Source of the DNA: Candidatus Melainabacteria bacterium RIFCSPLOWO2_02_FULL_35_15
GTDB taxonomy: Bacteria; Cyanobacteriota; Vampirovibrionia; 2-02-FULL-35-15
Length of the DNA stretch: 57,097 nucleotides
Reading direction: 5' to 3'
Assembly: GCA_001784585.1 (NCBI GenBank)
Contig: MFRN01000016.1
Coordinates: 1 to 57,097 of the forward strand
The notes under the pieces: generated by a model
What the model was told of the DNA's origin: nothing
The model's input: only the letters and a program-made list of their open reading frames with translations
Databases searched by the model: none
In this document: piece after piece, positions 50,648 through 57,097 of the stretch
Position numbering within the stretch: the stretch's first letter is position 1
How the letters are laid out: each line of letters opens with the position of its first letter
Position numbers and translations under genes: made by a program

Positions 50648-52018
50648 CTATTTTACCATTATTTTTGCGTTTCCTTCTTCTAAGAATTGATCCAAAAGAT
50701 CTATTTTAGTAAGTAACCCGATTGATTTATTTCCCTTCATTACAATAATTGCAGAGCTGCCCAGTGCAAACTCCCTGAAGGCCTGCTCGGCTTCAGTATT
50801 TTCATCCAGTTCCGGGAATGGTTTGTTCATAATTTTTTCAATTTGATCATTACTCCGGATAGTCCTGTCAAATATTCCCTGCATAAGTGCAATTTCACTT
50901 AAACTTCCGACATAACTGTTCCCGCTGATTACAGGTAACTGTGAAATACCACCGTTCCTCATTACTTTAATGGCTTCTTTTACTGTTGCTTTAAAATTAA
51001 TCGAGATTAATTTATCTCCAAATTCTTTTTTAGCCAGAAGTTCCTTAAGAGTTATTCTATACGGACTTCCTGCTACAAATCCCATTTCTTTCATCCACTT
51101 TTCAGAAAAGATCTTACTAAGATATGCCCTGCCTGTATCCGGCAGAATTATTACCATCACATCAGTTTGTTTTAATTTTTTTGCTATTTTAAGTCCTCCA
51201 AAAACAGCAGCACCTGCAGATCCACCGGTTAAAATTCCTTCTTCACAGGCCAGTTTAATAGTAGTTTCAAAAGCATCTTTATCAGACACCCGCTCAAAGT
51301 AATCAATAAGTGACATGTTTACATTTCTTGGAATAAAATCTTCTCCAATACCTTCTATCTTATATGACTTGCTGTAATCACCAGAGTAAATAGAGCCTTC
51401 CGGATCTATTCCTATTACCTGAACTTCCGGATTTTTTTCTTTTAAATATTTAGCCGTGCCTGAAATAGTGCCGCCTGTTCCAACCCCGGCTACATAATGA
51501 GTAATCTTTCCATCTGTATCATCCCAGATTTCAGGACCTGTAGTCAGATAATGAGCGTTTGGATTATCAGGATTTTGAAATTGATTTGGAAGAAATGCTC
51601 CGTGGATTTCTGTAGCTAATCTCTGTGCTACATTGTTATAACTTTCAGGACTTGAGGTCGCTGTAGTGGGAACTTTTACCACTTCTGCTCCATAAGCTTT
51701 AAGAAGTGCAAACTTTTCTTCACTCATTTTATCCGGCATAACCAGAATACACCTGTAACCCTTTACTGCTGCAGCTTGTGCAAGCCCTACACCTGTATTT
51801 CCGCTCGTTGGTTCAATAATAGTTCCACCGGGTTTCAGTAAACCGGTTTTCTCTGCTTCTTCAATCATCTTCAGGGCAGGACGATCTTTTACAGAGCCAC
51901 CGGGATTCAAAAACTCTGCTTTAACTAAAATAAGCGGTTTTAAATCTTTGGTAATTTTTGTAAGCTGGATAAGCGGTGTATGCCCGACTGTTTCAAGGAT
52001 ATTTTTTTTATATCGCAT
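50648..52018 (-). CDS. cbs: Cystathionine beta-synthase
   Basis: The 456-aa enzyme condenses serine with homocysteine. The PLP domain has LNPGGSVKDRPALKMIEEAE (Lys44 binds PLP), EPTSGNTGVGLAQAAAVKGY and the GTGGTISGTAKYLKE loop. Its C-terminal third (about 335-450) has two CBS domains (TVKEAIKVMRNGGISQLPVIS and AEQAFREFALGSSAIIVMKGNKSIGLLTKIDLLD), which in some relatives sense SAM or adenylates. A cysteine synthase is an alternative, but the CBS pair and the neighbouring gamma enzyme favour CBS. It precedes the gamma-synthase/lyase gene in one operon. Confidence 0.9.
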   Translation of the reverse strand: MRYKKNILETVGHTPLIQLTKITKDLKPLILVKAEFLNPGGSVKDRPALKMIEEAEKTGLLKPGGTIIEPTSGNTGVGLAQAAAVKGYRCILVMPDKMSEEKFALLKAYGAEVVKVPTTATSSPESYNNVAQRLATEIHGAFLPNQFQNPDNPNAHYLTTGPEIWDDTDGKITHYVAGVGTGGTISGTAKYLKEKNPEVQVIGIDPEGSIYSGDYSKSYKIEGIGEDFIPRNVNMSLIDYFERVSDKDAFETTIKLACEEGILTGGSAGAAVFGGLKIAKKLKQTDVMVIILPDTGRAYLSKIFSEKWMKEMGFVAGSPYRITLKELLAKKEFGDKLISINFKATVKEAIKVMRNGGISQLPVISGNSYVGSLSEIALMQGIFDRTIRSNDQIEKIMNKPFPELDENTEAEQAFREFALGSSAIIVMKGNKSIGLLTKIDLLDQFLEEGNAKIMVK

Positions 52019-52103
52019 GGTATATAAACTAAGATAGCATGAAAAACAGCTATACTTGGTTTTTTTCTTTAAAGTTATCAGGACTGGTTATAATAAACTT
52101 CGC

Positions 52104-52175
52104 GGGCTCTTAGTTTACTGGTAAAACATTTCCTTCACACGGAAGAGACAACTGGTTCGATTCCAGTAGAGCCCA
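52104..52175 (+). tRNA. tRNA-Val (anticodon CAC)
   Basis: The 72-nt cloverleaf has acceptor stem GGGCTCT/AGAGCCC, D arm GTTT-ACTGGTA-AAAC, anticodon arm TTTCC-TTCACAC-GGAAG with anticodon CAC, and T arm ACTGG-TTCGATT-CCAGT. CAC reads GUG (valine). CCA is not encoded. Its 3' end lies 4 bp from the stop of the convergent slipin gene. Confidence 0.93.
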
Positions 52176-52179
52176 TTGA

Positions 52180-53037
52180 CTAATTCTTCCCGTTCTCCGA
52201 AAACTTTTTCATCAGTTCCATAATTTCTATCGGAACTGCCAGTACTACTGTATTTGACGCTGTTGGTCCAAGACCATCAATAGTCTGCAGCGTTCTAAGC
52301 TGCATAGCACCCGGGCTTATATGCATGGTCCTTGCTGCATCAGCCAGATTTAACGCTGCCATTTTGTCACCTTCTGCTTTTGTAATCGTAGCACGTTTTT
52401 CCCGTTCAGCCGATGCCTGCCGTGACATCATTTTCTTTAAATCTTCCGGCACATCGATGTCCTGAATTTTTATTCCTTTTACCTGAAGTCCCCATTCTCT
52501 TGATTCTTTTTCAACATTTTGTTCAATTGACTTTCCAATCTGCTCCCTCTCAGCCAGAATCTCATCAAATGTCATACCTCCCATTACATCGCGAAGTGCT
52601 GCCTGAGCGTATTGTGAGATAGCATAAGAATAGTTTTGAACCCTGATTACTGCAGCTTCCGGATTACTAACCAGAAAGTATAAAACACCGTTTATAGAAA
52701 CCGGAACATTATCCTTTGTAATAACCTGCTGTTTTGGAATATCCATAGTAAGGATTCTTGTGTCCACCATTCTAAGTTCATCAATCATTGGAATTATAAA
52801 AAATATTCCAGGACCCTTTATAGAACTGTATTTTCCAAGTCTGAACACTACAGCTTTTTCCCACTGTGCTGCGATTTTTATACCAGACGAAATAAAAAGT
52901 CCAATAAAAATAATTAATCCAAAAATTATACTTCCAAGAAATGGATTTGAAAGCATAACCGGTCCGGTTAAAAGAAAACCTAAACCAGAAATAACCAGAA
53001 AAATAATCATTGAGATGTAGTTTGTGATGAGAATCAT
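52180..53037 (-). CDS. Slipin/stomatin-like SPFH (band 7) protein
   Basis: The 285-aa membrane-bound protein has two hydrophobic segments at its N-terminus (about 8-50). An SPFH domain follows: FRLGKYSSIKGPGIFFIIPMIDELRMVDTR, then TKDNVPVSINGVLYFLV, then ALRDVMGGMTFDEILAERE. A coiled-coil C-terminal part ends ITKAEGDKMAALNLADAA and a VVLAVPIEIMEL motif typical of slipins. Slipins form membrane scaffolds and usually pair with an NfeD protein, which is absent here. The gene stands alone, divergent from the AbiE genes. Confidence 0.9.
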   Translation of the reverse strand: MILITNYISMIIFLVISGLGFLLTGPVMLSNPFLGSIIFGLIIFIGLFISSGIKIAAQWEKAVVFRLGKYSSIKGPGIFFIIPMIDELRMVDTRILTMDIPKQQVITKDNVPVSINGVLYFLVSNPEAAVIRVQNYSYAISQYAQAALRDVMGGMTFDEILAEREQIGKSIEQNVEKESREWGLQVKGIKIQDIDVPEDLKKMMSRQASAEREKRATITKAEGDKMAALNLADAARTMHISPGAMQLRTLQTIDGLGPTASNTVVLAVPIEIMELMKKFSENGKN

Positions 53038-53079
53038 TTTAAAACCTCCAAAGGATTAAACAAATAATCATTATAGCTT

Positions 53080-53118
53080 ATGAACTAAAGGTAATACTAT
53101 TTCTTACTTTTAGTTCAT
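53080..53118. promoter_or_regulatory. Inverted-repeat operator upstream of abiEi
   Basis: ATGAACTAAAGGTAA (53080-53094) and TTACTTTTAGTTCAT (53104-53118) are inverted, with one mismatch in 15 bp and a 9-bp spacer. AbiEi antitoxins of this class repress their own operon by binding inverted repeats, so this is the likely operator. A TACAAT -10-like box follows at 53144-53149. Confidence 0.65.
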
Positions 53119-53170
53119 GATGTAAGATATTAGCTAATTTTGGTACAATAATGTACAGAAAGTTGCATAT

Positions 53171-53755
53171 ATGTCTAAAATTGAAATTTATAAAAAACTT
53201 TTAAGATCTAAAAAGCAAATTTATACTGTTAGTGATCTGAAAAAAATTCTTGGCCTTAGAAAAGATAACAGTATTTACCAGGCTATTAAGAGACTAAAAA
53301 AGGAAGGTTTACTGGAAGGATTAGCAAACGGCATTTACAAGCTAATAGACACTCCATCTAATGATTTTGTAATTGCAAATAATTTATACTGTCCTTCTTA
53401 TATATCACTTGAGACTGCATTAAATTACTATGGTATTTTAATTCAAACTCCATATATCATTTCATCTATAACGACAAGAAGAAATAAACTAATAAAACAG
53501 AAAGATAAGGAATTTACATTTTTCCACCTGAAGGGAGGCTATTTTTTTGATTATATAAAAGAAGGGGATTTTCTAATTGCTACACCTGAAAAAGCATTAA
53601 TAGATACAATATTTTTTAAAGCTATTGGAAAATCAAAAACAGATTTTAGTGAATTAATCTTAGAACACATTAATAAGAAAAGGCTCTTAAGAGTAAAAGA
53701 AAAAATTAAAAACCTTGCTTTTCACAGATATTTTGAAAGTCTGAGGTTAAAGTGA
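53171..53755 (+). CDS. AbiEi-family antitoxin/repressor
   Basis: The 194-aa protein has an N-terminal winged-helix DNA-binding domain (about 1-55, YTVSDLKKILGLRKDNSIYQAIKRLKKEGLLEG) and an AbiEi C-terminal domain (YISLETALNYYGIL, ISSITTRRNK, IATPEKALIDTIFF). In type IV AbiE systems the antitoxin counters the nucleotidyltransferase toxin without direct contact and represses the operon. It overlaps the toxin gene by 4 bp (GTGA). A palindromic operator lies upstream. Confidence 0.85.
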   Translation: MSKIEIYKKLLRSKKQIYTVSDLKKILGLRKDNSIYQAIKRLKKEGLLEGLANGIYKLIDTPSNDFVIANNLYCPSYISLETALNYYGILIQTPYIISSITTRRNKLIKQKDKEFTFFHLKGGYFFDYIKEGDFLIATPEKALIDTIFFKAIGKSKTDFSELILEHINKKRLLRVKEKIKNLAFHRYFESLRLK

Positions 53756-54507
53756 TTACAAAAGAACAAATACAGGAACTTGCAAAGAAATTTTCAATTG
53801 ACTGGTACTCAATCATGAGAGAGTATTTGCAAATAGTATTCCTGGCTTCACTTTATGAGAGCAAATCAAGTCAGGATGTCTATTTTAAAGGCGGCACAGC
53901 CATTCGATTACTTTTAAATTCATTTAGATTTTCAGAAGATCTGGATTTTACAGTCAGGTTACATTCTGAAGATATAGAAAAGCTAGTTATAAAAACTGTA
54001 GAAAAAATGAAATTAACTGTGCCAAATATAGCTTTTAAAAAGCTTAAAACAATTCACAAATCATACTCAGGCTCTCTACAGTTCAAAGATGAAGAATATA
54101 AATCACCGGTAAATATCCATTTAGAATTTTCTTACAGGGAAAAGCCACTAACTCAAAAAGAGTCAGTACTTGAAACATTATTTCCTGTAAATCCTTATCC
54201 GCTTATAATCCACCTTTCATGGAATGAAATCTTAGCTGAAAAAATCAGAGCCCTAATGACCAGAACAAAAGGGAGAGATCTTTTTGATACATGGTATTTA
54301 ATGTCAAAGGGTACAGAAATCGATTTAAGTTTGATAAACAAAAAAATGGCATTGTATGGCAGAAAAATCACAAAAGAGGATATAGTAAACAAAGTTAAAA
54401 ACTTTAATTATGAAATATTAGAAGGCGACTTAAATAAATATTTACCTGCTACTCACAGAAAGTTAACTGAGCAATTAAAAGAAATATTAGAGAAGAAACT
54501 AATCTAA
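53752..54507 (+). CDS. AbiEii-family nucleotidyltransferase toxin
   Basis: The 251-aa protein starts with GTG and has the nucleotidyltransferase signature FKGGTAIRLLLNSFRFSEDLDFTV (about 44-67), where GG and the DxD (SEDLDF) form the active site. ILAEKIRALMTRTKGRDLFDTWYLM follows, as in AbiEii. AbiEii toxins modify tRNA or act with GTP and arrest growth, giving phage abortive infection or plasmid stability. The pair with the AbiEi antitoxin, in coupled reading frames, supports a functional toxin-antitoxin unit. It ends overlapping the convergent large gene by 9 bp. Confidence 0.88.
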   Translation: MITKEQIQELAKKFSIDWYSIMREYLQIVFLASLYESKSSQDVYFKGGTAIRLLLNSFRFSEDLDFTVRLHSEDIEKLVIKTVEKMKLTVPNIAFKKLKTIHKSYSGSLQFKDEEYKSPVNIHLEFSYREKPLTQKESVLETLFPVNPYPLIIHLSWNEILAEKIRALMTRTKGRDLFDTWYLMSKGTEIDLSLINKKMALYGRKITKEDIVNKVKNFNYEILEGDLNKYLPATHRKLTEQLKEILEKKLI

Positions 54508-57090
54508 TATTTTTAATTCATGCATTATGTCAGCATCTCTCTTCTTTCTAAAGTCTCTATATGTCTGTAGAATCTCTTCAGAGAAGCCATTTTCAACCCA
54601 TGAATCTTTAATTAGAGGATAAACAGGAAGTTCGTTAAAACAAAGTGTTTCAAGATTACATGCACTTCCATAGAGATATTTCATAGCAAGTGCTTGTCCG
54701 TGAAAAGTGGTAGCAAAAAGCAAATTAGGCGGAAGCACTGGTCGTAACGATCCGCTTGTTATAAAAGGACCTTTATAATTTTTCCCGGAAGAAAATAACA
54801 TAGCATAAATATCTTCTGGCTTTACATTTTGTTGTAGTTTAAGATATGCAGGGGAAAAATTTGAGCCAAGGTATACTTCTCTTTTTTTATTTTTTGAATC
54901 ACTTTGTAAAATCCGTATTAATTCTATCGTCTGTAATGTAGTGATTATGTTGATGGGTGGTTTACCTGACTCTTCATCATCAGCACAAACAAAGACATAT
55001 AACGGTGTACTTACATTCCCTGTAACAAAAGGATCTAATTTCATCATATACTGTCCATCACCTCGTTTGGCTGTAGCAGGCCAGCTAACCTTTCTTAAAT
55101 CATCTCCAAATGTATATGGTCTTAGATCACCTGTTTCTACAGTATTTGCCCTTGATTTTTTTAAGTCTAATTTCTTTAAAAGAGAATTAATTTTTTCTCT
55201 ATAACTTCCACTTGAGTTATCCAGGTACAGCATTGAGTTTACAAAACTTACATAATTTTTTATTTCCTGAGAAGTCTGCACTGTATGTAATGCTTTAGCC
55301 CTGCAATCTTCTTCCTTCATATCGAGGAAGTATTTAGCTATAGATCTAAAAGTTCTTTTATCAATACCAAGTCTGTTTAACAGATCTTCTTTATATTTTG
55401 GATTAATAAAAGCCAGCTGGCATTCCAGCACAAAGTACAACATATCTTTAATAAGCTCTTTCCTGTGACTTTGTGGAGTTTCAATTTGACAGTCTTTAGT
55501 AAAATCATCTATTTTTGAATAATAAGAGACTGGGTAATACTGCTCAAGTGTATGGATTAAATTTCCTTTTTGTAAAGCATTTAGAAAATATTTAGAATAA
55601 TTATAGTGGCTATTTTTTTTCACCAGTGAAGTAAGATTATGTTTTATCAAATCATCAAGATGCAGAGCCTCTCGTTGTCTAAAAACATTTTCTTTAGTAA
55701 CTGATAAAAGATCTTCAAAGTCAGTGAATGGTAAGGAATTGTAATGCCATAAACCATAATAAGAAAAATTTATATTTTCCCATAAATCTATGATTTCATC
55801 CTTTTCTAACCTGGTTTCATTAAACACTCTCTTATCAGGTGAAATAGCTCCAGGAAAGAGTTTTTTAGCATTAAATGCATTGTAGATCCATTTTAATTTT
55901 TCTCTGCTGGTTCTGGTATCAGCTACATCAAGTATAGTAGTAATACTATACGACGCTATATCAGAGCTCTGGAGAAAATCTTTTGGCATCCTGCTTATTA
56001 CTGCTTCTATAGTTTCATCATTTATAACAGTCGGTAATTTATTCCAGTCTGCCACCTGCTCTCTTATCCTCACATTACTATCATCAAACTCTGATTCAGA
56101 AGTAAATAAGTTTCTTAAAGAATTATGCGTTAATTTTTCTATATCTTTCCTGACTTCATTGTTTGATTCTGCTTTTATCCTGAGTTCTTTTATAGATTTA
56201 TTAAAATCTCTTAGTGCCTTTATTTTCTGTTTTATTGTTTTTGCTTTTTGAAGCCTTTCTTCAAGCTCATCTACTTTTTGATTTTCTAAAATCTTTGGAT
56301 GATAGGCCCTGTCAAAATCACTGTGAATGGTCGGATCAAAATATGCAAGCGATCCATCTTTTTTAACAAAGACTACCGTCGAGTGTTTATAAGCGCTGTT
56401 AAATGCACTTCCGTCTTTTATCGTAACCAGGTCTGTAGCTGCCCATGCAGGATTTCCATAAGCTCTTAGCTGTGCTGCTACATACCATGAAAGCAAATCA
56501 CAGTGTCCTGCTTTTAGCTCACTCATTATTAAAGGTAAATCCTCTGCATTATTGAAAACAAACCTTCCAAAAGCCGGATTGCAAACATATCTGAAGTTTG
56601 TAAGTCCGGTTTCCTGATCTTTTACCCCTAAATACGATGCTATTAAATGAATCAGATCGTCCGGACTTTCTTTAATTCTTTCTTTTAGTGCCTGCGGAAG
56701 AGGTAAAACTGTCTGCCAGTATTTTTGTTCTTCTTCAGACGGTAAGAATAATTCTTTTTTAACCTTTAAGAGTTCTGTATTTTTTTCTGCCTGTCTGATA
56801 GTATAAGATAATCCACTTAGCCTTTTTTGCAGCCTCCATATGACAGGATCGACTTCAGTCGGCACAGCTGTTTTTACCTGGGGATTGATTGAGATTAGTT
56901 CTGCACCAAGCGGTACAGGTATTATTTTTGTTTCAGGCGGATAAATTATTTCAAACCCGGGGGTTTTTCCGGAGAGCGGTAAATCAATATATAGGGAAAC
57001 AGGATACATGCTCTCGTAGCCAAGATCTGTTATAAATCCGGTCTGACATGGTGTTCTAAGAGGAGCACATTTAAAAAGTACTCCGGGCAT
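54499..57090 (-). CDS. Transglutaminase-like protein with C-terminal DUF58-like motif
   Basis: The 863 residues seen start with ATG at 57090, only 7 bp from the window edge. The N-terminus may continue upstream, because the frame is open. A transglutaminase-like core lies at about 160-255: AGHCDLLSWYVAAQLRAYG (Cys197), YKHSTVVFV (His236) and LAYFDPT (Asp252) give a Cys-His-Asp triad. About 400 helical residues follow with no recognised motif. Then comes LRPYTFGDDLRKVSWPATAKRGD (about 656-678), which matches the DUF58 signature R-x-Y-x-x-GD-xx-R-x-I-x-W. A region like a von Willebrand A domain start (LYVFVCAD) follows. Transglutaminase and DUF58 proteins are usually separate neighbours of MoxR ATPases. 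Confidence 0.65.
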   Translation of the reverse strand: MPGVLFKCAPLRTPCQTGFITDLGYESMYPVSLYIDLPLSGKTPGFEIIYPPETKIIPVPLGAELISINPQVKTAVPTEVDPVIWRLQKRLSGLSYTIRQAEKNTELLKVKKELFLPSEEEQKYWQTVLPLPQALKERIKESPDDLIHLIASYLGVKDQETGLTNFRYVCNPAFGRFVFNNAEDLPLIMSELKAGHCDLLSWYVAAQLRAYGNPAWAATDLVTIKDGSAFNSAYKHSTVVFVKKDGSLAYFDPTIHSDFDRAYHPKILENQKVDELEERLQKAKTIKQKIKALRDFNKSIKELRIKAESNNEVRKDIEKLTHNSLRNLFTSESEFDDSNVRIREQVADWNKLPTVINDETIEAVISRMPKDFLQSSDIASYSITTILDVADTRTSREKLKWIYNAFNAKKLFPGAISPDKRVFNETRLEKDEIIDLWENINFSYYGLWHYNSLPFTDFEDLLSVTKENVFRQREALHLDDLIKHNLTSLVKKNSHYNYSKYFLNALQKGNLIHTLEQYYPVSYYSKIDDFTKDCQIETPQSHRKELIKDMLYFVLECQLAFINPKYKEDLLNRLGIDKRTFRSIAKYFLDMKEEDCRAKALHTVQTSQEIKNYVSFVNSMLYLDNSSGSYREKINSLLKKLDLKKSRANTVETGDLRPYTFGDDLRKVSWPATAKRGDGQYMMKLDPFVTGNVSTPLYVFVCADDEESGKPPINIITTLQTIELIRILQSDSKNKKREVYLGSNFSPAYLKLQQNVKPEDIYAMLFSSGKNYKGPFITSGSLRPVLPPNLLFATTFHGQALAMKYLYGSACNLETLCFNELPVYPLIKDSWVENGFSEEILQTYRDFRKKRDADIMHELKILD

Positions 57091-57097
57091 TGGCGGG

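Overview
This is an AT-rich bacterial chromosomal window. A secretin with a prepilin-like partner and many exported proteins point to a two-membrane (Gram-negative type) cell. No single gene fixes the phylum. The long MetK (419 aa), the compact primary-type sigma factor, the serine-rich exported metalloprotease and the mix of genes would suit an uncultured lineage in or near Cyanobacteriota (Melainabacteria/Margulisbacteria). That is a guess from gene style, not a placement. There is no rRNA, prophage or CRISPR array. Two tRNA genes are present: Ala(CGC) and Val(CAC).

Layout. 1-5.6 kb: membrane-anchored trypsin-like protease, aconitase, a NagB-like sugar-phosphate isomerase and, divergently, NanE. 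5.57-5.91 kb: a 346-bp MITE-like element. 5.9-11.5 kb: two unknown genes, SRP protein Ffh, a radical SAM protein, a SprT-like metalloprotease and a secreted Cys-repeat protein. 11.5-12.1 kb: a 603-bp relative of the first element carrying a GIY-YIG nuclease gene. 12.1-22.8 kb: a Zn dehydrogenase, an exported protein, a GT39-like membrane protein, ProA, NadD, a guanylate-kinase-like protein, MetK, a hotdog thioesterase, a Crp/Fnr regulator, ThyX and a FabG-like reductase. 22.8-29.7 kb: a four-gene secretin/pilus-like cluster. 29.8-37.3 kb: tRNA-Ala, a sigma-70 factor, an unknown gene and the scpB-scpA-smc condensin operon. 37.5-45.4 kb: a molybdenum cofactor region of two divergent operons (radical SAM-hemerythrin-moaD-moaE and mobA-moaA-moaC/mogA-moeA-TauE). 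45.4-49.4 kb: an exported truncated haemoglobin and a matrixin-like protease with a partner gene. 49.5-52 kb: transsulfuration pair (CBS and a cystathionine gamma-synthase/lyase). 52.1-57.1 kb: tRNA-Val, a slipin, an AbiE-type toxin-antitoxin pair with a palindromic operator, and a large protein combining transglutaminase-like and DUF58-like motifs.

The most unusual material is repeat-derived. The two elements at 5566-5911 and 11498-12100 share about 37-bp imperfect terminal inverted repeats. Each is flanked by a 7-bp direct repeat (perfect in the first, 6/7 in the second) that contains the stop codon of the upstream gene. One is an empty MITE; the other carries a GIY-YIG nuclease. REP-like palindromes of the kind inside these elements, and other palindromes, also lie in frame inside genes (scpB, the Lys-rich zinc-ribbon gene, fabG and perhaps nadD). 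Other points of interest are a secreted protein made of four exact CC-x14-C-x12-C units, a probable ACG start codon for moaC/mogA, and the transglutaminase/DUF58 combination.
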